DNA of 64,000 bases. It comes from Bog-473 sp963754445 (GTDB lineage Bacteria > Actinomycetota > Acidimicrobiia > Acidimicrobiales > RAAP-2). A program made the translations under genes and the position numbers. The first letter of the stretch is position 1. Every line of letters starts with the position of its first letter. Location of the stretch: NCBI GenBank assembly GCA_963754445.1, contig CAVWFT010000001.1:1736001-1800000 (forward strand), in the 5' to 3' direction. Shown piece by piece: positions 1-7,954 of the stretch. The notes under the pieces are model-generated. The model was not told where the DNA came from. It searched no databases and saw only the letters and a program-made list of their open reading frames with translations.

Positions 1-315
1 GCCGGCGCCGGCGACGAGGACGGGCAGGAGGACCCGCACCCAGCCGGCGAGGTAGGCCATCCCGCTGTCGACCGCATGGCCGATCGGCCCCAGCTGGTCT
101 CCCCAGATGGCCAGTGCCAGAAGCACGCCCAGCGTCACCAACCCGACAGCCCACAGGTCGCGGGCCTGGACCCGCCAGAAGGGCGGGCGCGGCGGTGGCC
201 CCTTGGGACCCCTCGTCGTCTTGGTGCTCTTGGCTGGCGTGGCCCGGCCGGCCGGCTTCTTGGCGGCGTGACGGCCGGGAGCGCGCGTCGAGGCCCCTCC
301 GGTCTTGGTCACCAC
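1..315 (-). CDS. ftsK: FtsK/SpoIIIE DNA translocase, N-terminal part (cut by window edge)
   Basis: About 105 N-terminal residues are present on the complement strand and the gene continues past base 1. A basic Lys/Ala/Pro-rich cytoplasmic head of about 45 residues is followed by a PPFWRVQARDLW junction, a hydrophobic segment (VGLVTLGVLLALAIW), a GPIGHAVDSG loop and the start of a second membrane segment (VRVLLPVLVAGAG). This is the usual front of the four-helix FtsK membrane domain. The ATP motor and gamma domain lie outside. FtsK pumps chromosomal DNA at the division septum. I chose the tandem GTGs at 310-315; an in-frame GTG at 358-360 would add 15 residues. TAATCT at 326-331 could be its -10. 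In related genomes ftsK follows rnj directly; here about 6 kb separates them. Confidence 0.75.
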   Translation of the reverse strand, partial: MVTKTGGASTRAPGRHAAKKPAGRATPAKSTKTTRGPKGPPPRPPFWRVQARDLWAVGLVTLGVLLALAIWGDQLGPIGHAVDSGMAYLAGWVRVLLPVLVAGAG

Positions 316-368
316 AGTGGGGTCGAGATTACCGGCTGACCTGCCTGTTTTTGTGGACACCCCACCCG

Positions 369-397
369 TTGTCTTACGAACATATGTTCGCTATCGT
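369..397 (+). promoter_or_regulatory. Promoter of the radical SAM gene, probably leaderless
   Basis: TTGTCT at 369-374 and TATCGT at 392-397 are separated by 17 bases, a good sigma-70-type -35/-10 pair. The -10 ends 6 bases before the ATG at 404, so the predicted first transcribed base is the A of the start codon. The spacer contains the LexA-type palindrome at 377-390, so a bound repressor would block polymerase directly. Confidence 0.65.
377..390. promoter_or_regulatory. LexA (SOS) box
   Basis: CGAACATATGTTCG is a perfect 14-base palindrome matching the CGAAC-N4-GTTCG operator of Gram-positive and actinobacterial LexA. It lies between the -35 and -10 of the plus-strand radical SAM gene and upstream of the minus-strand ftsK start, so it could act on both. 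The mycobacterial homologue Rv2578c is, to my knowledge, in the LexA regulon, which supports function. A lexA gene is not in the window. Confidence 0.8.
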
Positions 398-403
398 ACC
401 GAT

Positions 404-1459
404 ATGGCACTCCGGTGGGCGACAGCGGAGAGTGAGGGCGACGGAGCGCTCTTCCCGGACGAGCGGGTGGGCGAGCGCCACCTGGGCAAGGGCGCCTACG
501 CCGGGATGGAATTCCTGCACGTGAACGCCCGCTCCATCATCAACGCCGTGCCCCCGGAGAGCCGGATGCCCTTCCGGCACTCGATCAACGCGTATCGAGG
601 CTGCAGCCACGCCTGCGTCTACTGCTTCGCCCGGCCGACCCACGACTACCTCGGACTGGGTATCGGCACGGACTTCGAGCGGAAGATCGTGGTGAAGGTC
701 AATGCGGTGGAGCGCCTGCGGGCCGAACTGCGCGCACCGAAGTGGGCGGGCGGCCACATCGCGATGGGAACCAACACCGACCCCTACCAGCACGCCGAGG
801 GCAAGTACCACCTGACCAGGGGCATCGTGGAGACGCTCTCGGGAGCGCGCAACCCCTTCAGCATCTTGACGAAGTCGACCCTGATCCTGCGGGACGCCGC
901 GTTACTGGCGGCCGCGTCGGCGCGGACCGAGGTCGGGGTCTCCTTCTCCATCGGAACGCTCGACCGTTCCGTCTGGAAGGCCACGGAACCGGGTACCCCG
1001 CCTCCCGATCGCCGGGTGGAAGCGCTGCGCCGGCTGAGCGACATGGGGATCTCGTGCGGGGTGCTGGTGGCGCCGGTCCTCCCAGGCCTCTCCGACGGCG
1101 AGGACCAGCTGCGCCAGGTGGTCGAGGCCTGTGCCGATGCCGGCGCCGTATCGGTGGCCGGGGTGGCGCTGCACCTCCGTGGGCCGATGCGGGCTCACTA
1201 CCTGGACTGGCTGGGCCGGGAGCGGCCCGACCTCCTCGGTGTGCACCGGGTGCGCTTCCGCCGGGGTGCCTACCAGCCCGACGTCGAGCGGGCCCGGATC
1301 GAAGGAATCGTCCGAGAGGCGGCGCTGCGCTGCGGCGTGTCGGGCCGGAACCGCTACCGCGGCTCGCCGGCCGTGCTGTCGGGCCACGATCCGGCGCCGA
1401 CGGCGCCCGTTCTGCCGACGACCCGTCCCGATGAGGGCGAGCAGCTGTCACTCCTCTGA
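404..1459 (+). CDS. Rv2578c-family radical SAM protein (SplB-like fold)
   Basis: A 351-residue protein. The 4Fe-4S cluster motif CSHACVYCFARPTHDY has the CxxxCxxC spacing of radical SAM enzymes. GTNTDPYQ and SILTKSTL follow, as in photoproduct-lyase-like proteins of the Rv2578c family, and the short ...EQLSLL tail resembles the end of mycobacterial homologues. The substrate is unknown; the SOS operator upstream argues for a DNA-damage role. I place the start at ATG 404 because it is exactly 6 bases after the -10 and gives the MALRWA opening close to the family's MRWA. An in-frame ATG at 305 would read through the promoter and LexA box and is rejected. Confidence 0.85.
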   Translation: MALRWATAESEGDGALFPDERVGERHLGKGAYAGMEFLHVNARSIINAVPPESRMPFRHSINAYRGCSHACVYCFARPTHDYLGLGIGTDFERKIVVKVNAVERLRAELRAPKWAGGHIAMGTNTDPYQHAEGKYHLTRGIVETLSGARNPFSILTKSTLILRDAALLAAASARTEVGVSFSIGTLDRSVWKATEPGTPPPDRRVEALRRLSDMGISCGVLVAPVLPGLSDGEDQLRQVVEACADAGAVSVAGVALHLRGPMRAHYLDWLGRERPDLLGVHRVRFRRGAYQPDVERARIEGIVREAALRCGVSGRNRYRGSPAVLSGHDPAPTAPVLPTTRPDEGEQLSLL

Positions 1460-1506
1460 GGGGGCGCGTCGGCGGCGGCAGCCGGGCTTCGTACAATCTG
1501 GCCGAC

Positions 1507-3144
1507 ATGGGGAGCGCGAGGAGAACGAGAAGGCCGGTTCCGCGCGCGGTCGCGCTGTTGGCGCTGGCCGCCCTGATCGGTGGGCTCCTGGTCGTCGCCG
1601 GGACGACGGCGGCCGGACCGGGGCGGGGCGTGGCGCCGGCGGGGGCACAACCCGGGGGCGGGGCGACCGACGGATCCTACGGCATCATCGACGCGGCCGG
1701 CGGCATCATGACCTTCGGCGGTGCGGGCTTCCAGGGCGACACCCTGCGGCTCACCCTGGCCCAGCCCATTGTGGGCGGTGCTGCCGATCCCCGGGGCGGC
1801 TACTGGATGGTGGCCTCGGACGGCGGGCTGTTCTCGTTCGGCCACGCGGGCTTCTTCGGGTCGATGGGGGGACAACCCCTGAACCAGCCCATCGTGGGCA
1901 TGGCGGCCACCCCCGACGGTGACGGCTACTGGGAGGTGGCGGCGGACGGCGGCATCTTCAGCTTCGGCGACGCCCAGTTCTACGGCTCGACCGGATCCAT
2001 TCGCCTGAACAAGCCCATCGTCGGCATGGCCTCGACACCGAACGGCAGGGGCTACTGGCTCGTGGCGTCCGACGGCGGCATCTTCAGTTACGGCAACGCG
2101 CCGTTCTACGGATCGACCGGCTCGATCCAGCTGAACAAACCCATCGTCGGCATGGCGGCCACCGCCAACGGGGGCGGGTACTGGCTGGTGGCGTCGGACG
2201 GAGGGATCTTCACCTACGGCGATGCACCGTTCGACGGATCCACCGGGAGCCTCGCTCTGGCCCAGCCCATCGTCGGCATGGCGCCCACGCCCGACGGCGG
2301 CGGGTACTGGTTGGTGGCGGCCGACGCCGGCGTGTTCACCTTCGGCGACGCCCAATTCTCGGGCAGCGCGCAGTCGCCCGAGCACCCGCCGCTCTATCCA
2401 CCCCAATTCTCGCCGTCCATCGCGCCGGAAGTGGCGATCATCAACGACGGGCGCGGGCCGCAGGCGAACCATCAGGGCGGGCTCCGGGTCGACTTCTCGG
2501 GCGATTCGCTGGCCCAGTACGAGGGGTACTACGTCGCCAACTCGCAGCCGCCCTACGGGATTGAGAACGGGGCCGAGACCGGATGCGGCTACACGAACGG
2601 GGCACCGCTGATCCATTGGGGCCAGTCGGTTCCCTACATCAATCCGGCGGCCTGCATCTACTGGTTCGAACAGGAACAGTGGGAGGTCACGCGCTTCCAC
2701 CCCGACGTCACCGTGATCCAAACCGGCTACTGGGAGAGCCAGGACAGGCTCTACAACGGCAGCTACCAGTCCCTGGCCGACGCCGACTACTACAACTTCA
2801 TTTTGGGCAACCTCGAAGAAGCGGTGAACATCGCGCACTCCGACGGAGGCGCGGTGATCCTCTCGACGTCGCCGTACTTCGCCGACGGCACACCCGACAA
2901 CGTCGTGGCGCTGTACAACCAGATCGTGCAGACGGTGGCGGCGAACTACCCCTTTGTGTCCATCGACGATCTGTTCACCGTGCTCGATCCCGGTGGTCAG
3001 TACTCGCCGACGGTCGACGGAATCGTGGCCCGGGGCGAGGACGGCATCCACATCACCGAGGAAGCAGTGGACAATCTGATCGAGCCGGCGCTGAATCAGA
3101 TCATCGCCAACGTGGCCGGCCAGGTGTACAACAGCGATGCGTGA
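1507..3144 (+). CDS. Secreted SGNH-family hydrolase with N-terminal YWLVASDGG repeats
   Basis: A 545-residue exported protein. Residues 1-48 are a signal peptide with several arginines and a long Ala/Leu/Val core. Residues about 55-295 hold six copies of a roughly 42-residue repeat (YWLVASDGGIFSFGDAQFYG, then GSTGSI-LNKPIVGMA-TPNG), probably propeller-like beta blades. The C-terminal 245 residues form an SGNH/GDSL fold: block I DFSGDSLAQY, a TGYWES segment, and DGIHIT supplying the late Asp and His. The likely activity is ester or acyl hydrolysis on a wall or extracellular glycan; the substrate is unknown. The same repeat fronts another catalytic domain at 43919-45451. TACAAT at 1492-1497 is a probable -10 giving a leader of a few bases. 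Confidence 0.7.
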   Translation: MGSARRTRRPVPRAVALLALAALIGGLLVVAGTTAAGPGRGVAPAGAQPGGGATDGSYGIIDAAGGIMTFGGAGFQGDTLRLTLAQPIVGGAADPRGGYWMVASDGGLFSFGHAGFFGSMGGQPLNQPIVGMAATPDGDGYWEVAADGGIFSFGDAQFYGSTGSIRLNKPIVGMASTPNGRGYWLVASDGGIFSYGNAPFYGSTGSIQLNKPIVGMAATANGGGYWLVASDGGIFTYGDAPFDGSTGSLALAQPIVGMAPTPDGGGYWLVAADAGVFTFGDAQFSGSAQSPEHPPLYPPQFSPSIAPEVAIINDGRGPQANHQGGLRVDFSGDSLAQYEGYYVANSQPPYGIENGAETGCGYTNGAPLIHWGQSVPYINPAACIYWFEQEQWEVTRFHPDVTVIQTGYWESQDRLYNGSYQSLADADYYNFILGNLEEAVNIAHSDGGAVILSTSPYFADGTPDNVVALYNQIVQTVAANYPFVSIDDLFTVLDPGGQYSPTVDGIVARGEDGIHITEEAVDNLIEPALNQIIANVAGQVYNSDA

Positions 3145-3159
3145 GCCCGCGGCATCGGG

Positions 3160-3849
3160 GTGTGGCGACGCCCGGTGATCTCCATCGCCCACCGGGGCGA
3201 ACCCGTCGACCACCGGGAGAACACGCTGCCGGCTTTTGCTGCGGCTGAGGCGCTCGGGGCCGACTGGGTCGAGCTCGATCTGCGCCGGACCCGCGACGGC
3301 GAGATCGTGGTGCTGCACGACCAGACGCTCGAACGCCTCTGGGGGCTCGTGGTTTCGGTGGGTGACATGGACCTCGACGCGCTTCAGCAGGTGGGGCACG
3401 GAGAGATGCGCATCCCGACCTTTCGTGCGGTACTCGAGGCCGTGTCGGTGCCCGTGATGGTCGACTTCACCCGGAGCGAGGTGGTCGAGGGCGCACTGGC
3501 CGCCGTGCGCGATGCCGGCGCCCTGGAGCGGTCACTTTTCGTCACGGCCAACGTCCCCGCACTCCGCACCCTGCGCGCCCGCAGTCAAGACGCTCGTATC
3601 GGGTTGACCTGGACCGAGAGCGAGGACCCCCCGCTGACCGTACTCGGCGAGCTCCGGGCCGAATACTGGAATCCGTGGTTCGGGGTCCTGACACCCCAGG
3701 GCGCGGCCAGCGTCCACGGGGCCGGCCTCGGGGTGTCCACCTGGACCGTGGACGACGAGGCGGACATGGCCCGAGTCGTCGATGCTGGCGCCGACGCGCT
3801 GGTCAGCAACCGGGTGGCCGCCCTGGTCGACTTCCTCGGACGAGCCTGA
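3160..3849 (+). CDS. Glycerophosphodiester phosphodiesterase family protein
   Basis: A 229-residue TIM-barrel protein. It has the family's IAHRGEP...RENTLPAF opening (HRG and EN residues), ELDLRRTRDGEIVVLHD with metal-binding E and D and the catalytic His, and a C-terminal GVSTWTVDDEADM strand typical of GDPD. It should hydrolyse glycerophosphodiesters to glycerol-3-phosphate and an alcohol. No signal peptide is seen, so it is probably cytoplasmic. The GTG start is 15 bases after the SGNH gene stop, so the two are likely co-transcribed. A GTG 15 bases further in is an alternative start. Confidence 0.8.
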   Translation: MWRRPVISIAHRGEPVDHRENTLPAFAAAEALGADWVELDLRRTRDGEIVVLHDQTLERLWGLVVSVGDMDLDALQQVGHGEMRIPTFRAVLEAVSVPVMVDFTRSEVVEGALAAVRDAGALERSLFVTANVPALRTLRARSQDARIGLTWTESEDPPLTVLGELRAEYWNPWFGVLTPQGAASVHGAGLGVSTWTVDDEADMARVVDAGADALVSNRVAALVDFLGRA

Positions 3850-3893
3850 TCCTGACCACCGACCATCAGGTCGGGAGAGCGCCAGGCGTCGGC

Positions 3894-4586
3894 TCAGGAG
3901 CCCTCGGTGTTGGTCCAGGACTCGGGGTCCGTCAGGGGACCCACGGTGATCACGTTCTTCTTGCCCTCGTAGTAGTCGACGGCCGTCGGGCTGAACGTGC
4001 CCAGGTCGGCCCCGTTGATGGTGGCCGCGGTGAACGACATCTTCTTGAACGTCGGCAGCGGCAGGTTCTTGGTCCCGGCGGCGTTGGAGGTCCCGATGTT
4101 GCCCATGAACGCACCGTTGCACTCGCTGGCTGCTGTCGAACTGGCCTCCACCGAGGTGCTCTTTGTCGTGTCGGCCAGCGTCGCCGTGGAGCCGGTGGCG
4201 CCGCAGGTCACCGTGACGACGAGGACGTCACCCTCCTTGATCTTGATCTTCGGGAAGCTGTAGGTCCCGTCCATCTCGAGCGTCGCCTCGATCTTCGGCT
4301 TCTTGCTCGTCGTGCAGCCCAAGAAGGCGTAGGCGCCGGTGAAGGCGAACTCGCCTCCGTTGGCCTGATCGAAAGTGTCGGCGTAGGCGTTCACGGCGTC
4401 GTCGGAGGCGGCGCAGGTGTAGGTGGGCACGGTGAACTGGACGCTCATCGAGGTCACCGCCTGGTTCAGTACCTCGTAGTCGGCCAGCGGCGACTTCGTC
4501 TGACTCGCTCCCGCCGGTGTCCCGACGAGCGCCAAAAGGGTGACGGTGCCGGCAGCGACGAAGCCGGTGCGGAACTGCATGCGCAT
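3894..4586 (-). CDS. Secreted protein resembling the peptidase A4/G1 (eqolisin) beta-sandwich
   Basis: A 230-residue protein. The start is set by AGGAGG (plus-strand 4593-4598) 6 bases before ATG 4586; the signal peptide (MRMQFRTGF, hydrophobic core, GTPAGA-S) begins there. The mature part is Thr/Ser/Gly rich: MSVQFTVPTYTC, GAYAFLGC, PKIKIKEGDVLVVTVTC, then ASECNGAFMGNI and LPTFKKMSFTAATING. The order resembles bacterial glutamic endopeptidases (VPTxTC..., KPGDxI...VT, E-W/A...), with paired cysteines. The Glu of SECNGAF may match the catalytic Glu, but I see no clear counterpart of the catalytic Gln, so it may be non-enzymatic. The gene stands alone, with an unusual tandem repeat upstream. 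The family call is uncertain; export is well supported. Confidence 0.5.
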   Translation of the reverse strand: MRMQFRTGFVAAGTVTLLALVGTPAGASQTKSPLADYEVLNQAVTSMSVQFTVPTYTCAASDDAVNAYADTFDQANGGEFAFTGAYAFLGCTTSKKPKIEATLEMDGTYSFPKIKIKEGDVLVVTVTCGATGSTATLADTTKSTSVEASSTAASECNGAFMGNIGTSNAAGTKNLPLPTFKKMSFTAATINGADLGTFSPTAVDYYEGKKNVITVGPLTDPESWTNTEGS

Positions 4587-4725
4587 GAAATGCCTCCTGA
4601 GTCGGCCGAGGCGCCCGCGGGGTCGTTCTCCCGAGCCGCCGAGAACAGAATCAGTATGCAACCGACGTCAACGGGCCTGCCACTCCGTTGCCGTGACGGC
4701 CCGGTGTGCGCGTCGATGAGGCTGC

Positions 4726-4789
4726 ACTCTCGGTGCTAGGAACTCTCGGTGCGGGGAACTCTCGGTGCTGGGAACTCTCGGTGACGGGA
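4726..4789. repeat. Four tandem copies of a 16-base unit
   Basis: Four abutting units of exactly 16 bases begin at 4726, 4742, 4758 and 4774, with consensus ACTCTCGGTGCTGGGA. They differ only at positions 11-14 of the unit. They lie about 140-200 bases upstream of the start of the secreted glutamic-peptidase-like gene. Iterated sites of this size can be operators or replication slippage; no spacer or leader suggests CRISPR. Confidence 0.85.
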
Positions 4790-4850
4790 CTGTCGGGATC
4801 CCGGTTTCACCGGGTGGGTATCCGGCCCGTGGCCACAGTGCCGACGGCGG

Positions 4851-4902
4851 GGATGAATTTTCGAACGGTCAACCTCGATGTTGAGCGTCCCGAAATTCAT
4901 CC
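4851..4902 (-). terminator. Long hairpin after the MBL hydrolase gene, likely terminator
   Basis: GGATGAATTT at 4851-4860 pairs with AAATTCATCC at 4893-4902. Inside, CGGTCAAC (4866-4873) pairs with GTTGAGCG (4880-4887) with one mismatch around a 6-base loop. It begins about 18 bases past the stop of the minus-strand MBL gene. The transcript would form a long, partly A/U stem, unusual in this GC-rich DNA. No U-tract follows, so termination is inferred from position. Confidence 0.45.
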
Positions 4903-4920
4903 GTGGCCGGCATCAGCCCG

Positions 4921-5736
4921 TCAGCCGAAGGTCCACTGTCGGCGACCCTGGGCCGCCAGGAGCCGGCCGAATCGGAGGCCCGGGAAGTGCGACGCCGCGG
5001 CCGGGATGTCCGCTCCTTCGAGCTCTCGGGCCAACACTTCACGCGTCCGTCGGGCCAAAGCGATGTCGACGTCCCCGATCATCTCCCAGTCGTCGCTCAG
5101 GAGTTCAGCCGGACAGTGCACGACGTCGCCGAGCAACATCGCCCGCGCCGTTCCCGACGACACGACCAAGACCGTGCTGCCGGGTGTGTGGCCCGGCGCG
5201 CTGCGCACGTCGATCCCGGGCAGCAGGCTGCCGTCGCCACTCCAGGTCTCGAGCCAGTCCGCCATCGGAGGAAGGATCTCCGCCGAGGAGCGCCCGCCCA
5301 TCATGGAGACGGGCAAGCTGTCGTCGAAGGGATCGGCTCCCATGAAGAACTCCCAGTCTGCCTGGTGGCAGCGGTAGGTGGCGTCGGTGAAGAGACAGCG
5401 TTCCCCGTCGGTCGACCACCCGAGGTGATCGAAATGGAGGTGGGTCAGGATCACGTCGGTGATCTCCGACGGGTGGACACCCAGCGCTTCGAGATTCCGC
5501 ATGAACATCCCGGTCCGCTGCGGATCGCCGTGCGGGCCGAGGCCAGTGTCGACCAGCGCCAGGCGTTCGCCGGTGCGCACGAGGAACCCACCCAATTCGA
5601 TGGGCAGCATGCCATCGGCGTCGAGGAACTGCGAGTGCTGGAGCCAGTCCTGGTCAGACTTGTTGAACATCAGGGTCGGCGGCGCAGGAAGGCTGCCGTC
5701 CGAAACGCCCTCGATGGACACGGCCCCCACCTGCAC
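4921..5736 (-). CDS. MBL-fold metallo-hydrolase
   Basis: A 271-residue metallo-beta-lactamase-fold protein. The zinc ligands are visible: THLHFDHLGW (HxHxDH) in the N-terminal half, SAPGHTPGS with the third His, and GDVVH with the bridging Asp. The overall layout, with an early VDTGLG strand, is like quorum-lactonase or alkylsulfatase-type hydrolases, but the substrate cannot be read from sequence. It starts at GTG 5736. TACTGT lies 7 bases upstream, so the message may be leaderless. It is probably a single-gene unit ended by the hairpin at 4851-4902. Confidence 0.8.
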   Translation of the reverse strand: MQVGAVSIEGVSDGSLPAPPTLMFNKSDQDWLQHSQFLDADGMLPIELGGFLVRTGERLALVDTGLGPHGDPQRTGMFMRNLEALGVHPSEITDVILTHLHFDHLGWSTDGERCLFTDATYRCHQADWEFFMGADPFDDSLPVSMMGGRSSAEILPPMADWLETWSGDGSLLPGIDVRSAPGHTPGSTVLVVSSGTARAMLLGDVVHCPAELLSDDWEMIGDVDIALARRTREVLARELEGADIPAAASHFPGLRFGRLLAAQGRRQWTFG

Positions 5737-5787
5737 GATGACGACAGTAGTCCTGCTCCTGAACCGACAGGTCTGTCGATCGACCCC

Positions 5788-6231
5788 TCAGGCCCTGGCC
5801 AGAGACGCCCGCTCCATGATCGCCGCCGCCACTTCGTCGGCCCGCGTCTCCTTGCGCATCCAGTCGGCCACTTTCGACTTCTGGATCGCCCACCCGAGGA
5901 ACGAGTCGCCCCGCCTCGTCTCGATCCGCAACCCGAGAACTCCGGGTTTCACGTCGCGGATGGAGGCACAGCGGACGGTGTGGCGTGCGAAGGGTCCCTG
6001 GACCACCAGTTGCTCCGGGCCCAGCTCGACATAAGGAACGAGGTACCAGCGCCAGATGCTGAGCATCACCGCGACGGCGATGAGCCAGATCAGGATGACG
6101 CCCGACGGCGCGACCCCGATGACGGTCAGAAAGGTGGCGAGGAGGACGAACAGGAGGGCCACGCCCACGCCCAGACGACGGACGGGCTCCTCCACCCGCC
6201 AGGTCACCGGTGTCGCTTCGGTTCGGACCAT
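5788..6231 (-). CDS. Small membrane protein with bacterial PH-like domain
   Basis: A 147-residue protein. Two adjacent hydrophobic helices occupy residues about 20-58. A PH-like beta segment follows (WYLVPYVELGPEQLVVQG, then IRDVKPGVLGLRIETRRGD) and a basic/acidic C-terminal helix (MRKETRADEVAAAIMERA). This is the usual plan of the bacterial PH-domain membrane proteins common in actinobacteria, whose molecular role is unknown. It sits 46 bases after rnj on the same strand but is transcribed separately or with it; no overlap is seen. Confidence 0.6.
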   Translation of the reverse strand: MVRTEATPVTWRVEEPVRRLGVGVALLFVLLATFLTVIGVAPSGVILIWLIAVAVMLSIWRWYLVPYVELGPEQLVVQGPFARHTVRCASIRDVKPGVLGLRIETRRGDSFLGWAIQKSKVADWMRKETRADEVAAAIMERASLARA

Positions 6232-6277
6232 GACGTCGCGGTATCGGCCCGTTCGCGTCGAGGCCTTAGACGATGCC

Positions 6278-7954
6278 TCAGACCATGAGGACGACAGGCA
6301 CGATCATGGGCCGGCGACGGGTGCGCTCCCCCACGAACTTGCCGAGGGCCTTGCGGGTGTGACGGCTCAGCACCTCGATGTCATGGGCGCCGTCGGCCAA
6401 CGCCTTGGTCACTGCTGCCGCGACGACCTCGCTCGCCTCGCCGAGGAGCTCCTCGGCCTCCGGCGCATAGACCCAACCCCTGGTCTCGACGACGGGCGGG
6501 CAGCTCAGCGTCCACTTCTGGTGGTCGACGGTCACCACGATCATGACCACGCCCTCCTCGGCCAGCTTCTGGCGGTCCCGGAGCACCCCGTGCTCGATGT
6601 CGCCGACCGTGCCGTCCACGTAGACATACCCCGCCGGTACCCGACCATCGCGCGAGATGCCCTTCTGGTCGAGCTGGACGACGTCGCCGTCCTCGCACAA
6701 CAGCACCTTGGCCGGGTCGATGCCCATCGTCAGTCCCAAGCGCGCGTGGTGCACCATGTGACGGAACTCCCCGTGCACGGGCACGAAGCATTCCGGTGTC
6801 GTGACCGAGATCAACGTGCGCAGTTCCCCCTGGCGGGCGTGTCCGCTGACGTGGACTGCCTCGGCCCCGGAATGCACCACTTCGGCGCCCCGCCGGTGCA
6901 GGTCGTCGATGACGCGCCCCACGGACCACTCGTTGCCGGGGATCGGGTGTGCGCTGATGATGACGACGTCGTCCTCGCCGATACGCAGCCACTTGTTGTC
7001 ACCGGTCGCCATGAGCGAGAGCGCGGACATCGGTTCGCCCTGGGACCCCGTCGAGATCACGCACATCTCTCCGGCCGGCACGGTGTCGACGTCCTCGATG
7101 TCGACCTGCATCCCGTCGGGAATGCTCACGATGCCGAGTCGCCGGCCCAGTTCGACGTTCTTCCCCATGGAACGTCCCAGGGTGGCGACCTTGCGACCAT
7201 TGGCCACGGCGGCGTCGATGATCTGCTGCACCCGGTGCATGTGGCTGGCGAAGCAGGCCACCACGATCCGTTTGCCCGTGTGCGCAGCGAAGACCCGACG
7301 CAAGGTGACGCCCACCGACGATTCGGACTCGGTGAAGCCGGGCTCTTCGGCGTTGGTCGAATCGGACAGGAGGAGCCGGATCCCCTCGGTACGGGCCAGC
7401 TCGCCCATGCGTGACATGTCGGTGCGCCGGCCGTCGACCGGCTGCAGGTCGAGCTTGAAGTCGCCCGAATGGAGGATCACTCCCTGGGGGGTGTGGAAGG
7501 CGATCGCCATCGCCTCGGGCACCGAGTGGGTAACCGGGATGAACTCCACACCGACGCCGCCGATGTCGACCGTCTCGAGGTCGCGCACGGCCACGAAACG
7601 GGTCTTGTCAGCCAGTCCTGCCTCTTCGATCCGGTGCCGGGCCAACCCGACCGTGAGCTCGGAGCCGTAGATGGGTGCCTGGAGCTCCCGCAGCAGGTAG
7701 GCCAGGCCTCCGGTGTGGTCCTCGTGCCCGTGGGTGAGCACGATGCCGTCCACCCGGTCCTTGCGATCGTGCAAGTAGGTGAAGTCGGGCAGGACGAGGT
7801 CGATGCCGGGCATGTCGGGGTCGGGGAACATGATCCCGCAGTCGAGGATGATGATGCGCCCGTCCACCTCGATGCAGGCGCAGTTCCGGCCGATCTCTCC
7901 GAGCCCGCCCAAGAAGACGACGCGGACCGGCTTTGGCTTCCGGCGATCAGCCAA
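6278..7954 (-). CDS. rnj: Ribonuclease J
   Basis: A 558-residue beta-CASP metallo-beta-lactamase nuclease. Features in order: FLGGLGEIGRN, DCGIMFPD, the zinc motif LTHGHEDHTGG, a beta-CASP core with CFASHMHR and STGSQGEP, and HVSGHARQGEL. It combines 5'-3' exonuclease and endonuclease activity in mRNA decay and rRNA maturation. No ATG is available; TTG 7954 (MADRRKPK) fits the family length and overlaps the end of dapA by 8 bases, so it is translationally coupled to dapA. The dapA-rnj pair is the normal actinobacterial arrangement. Confidence 0.93.
   Translation of the reverse strand: MADRRKPKPVRVVFLGGLGEIGRNCACIEVDGRIIILDCGIMFPDPDMPGIDLVLPDFTYLHDRKDRVDGIVLTHGHEDHTGGLAYLLRELQAPIYGSELTVGLARHRIEEAGLADKTRFVAVRDLETVDIGGVGVEFIPVTHSVPEAMAIAFHTPQGVILHSGDFKLDLQPVDGRRTDMSRMGELARTEGIRLLLSDSTNAEEPGFTESESSVGVTLRRVFAAHTGKRIVVACFASHMHRVQQIIDAAVANGRKVATLGRSMGKNVELGRRLGIVSIPDGMQVDIEDVDTVPAGEMCVISTGSQGEPMSALSLMATGDNKWLRIGEDDVVIISAHPIPGNEWSVGRVIDDLHRRGAEVVHSGAEAVHVSGHARQGELRTLISVTTPECFVPVHGEFRHMVHHARLGLTMGIDPAKVLLCEDGDVVQLDQKGISRDGRVPAGYVYVDGTVGDIEHGVLRDRQKLAEEGVVMIVVTVDHQKWTLSCPPVVETRGWVYAPEAEELLGEASEVVAAAVTKALADGAHDIEVLSRHTRKALGKFVGERTRRRPMIVPVVLMV

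Larger units (their letters stand above)
4587..4920. other. 334-base gene-free stretch
   Basis: This region lies between two minus-strand genes. It holds the ribosome-binding site of the secreted protein (4593-4598), a four-copy 16-base tandem repeat (4726-4789) and a long inverted repeat (4851-4902) just after the MBL gene. No convincing reading frame or tRNA is seen. The promoter of the secreted-protein gene must lie here, but I could not pick a clear -10/-35 pair. Confidence 0.7.

Noticed and set aside
305..403. Upstream start for the radical SAM protein
   Set aside because: It would translate through the -35, LexA box and -10; the conserved family sequence starts at 404.
1354..3399. Long minus-strand open frame opposite the SGNH repeat gene and glycerophosphodiesterase
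   Set aside because: It mirrors the codon bias and repeats of the plus-strand genes, has low-complexity sequence, and matches no family. The plus-strand genes have signal peptide and catalytic motifs.
4726..4789. Possible CRISPR array
   Set aside because: Units abut with no spacers, are only 16 bases long, and no cas genes are in the window.
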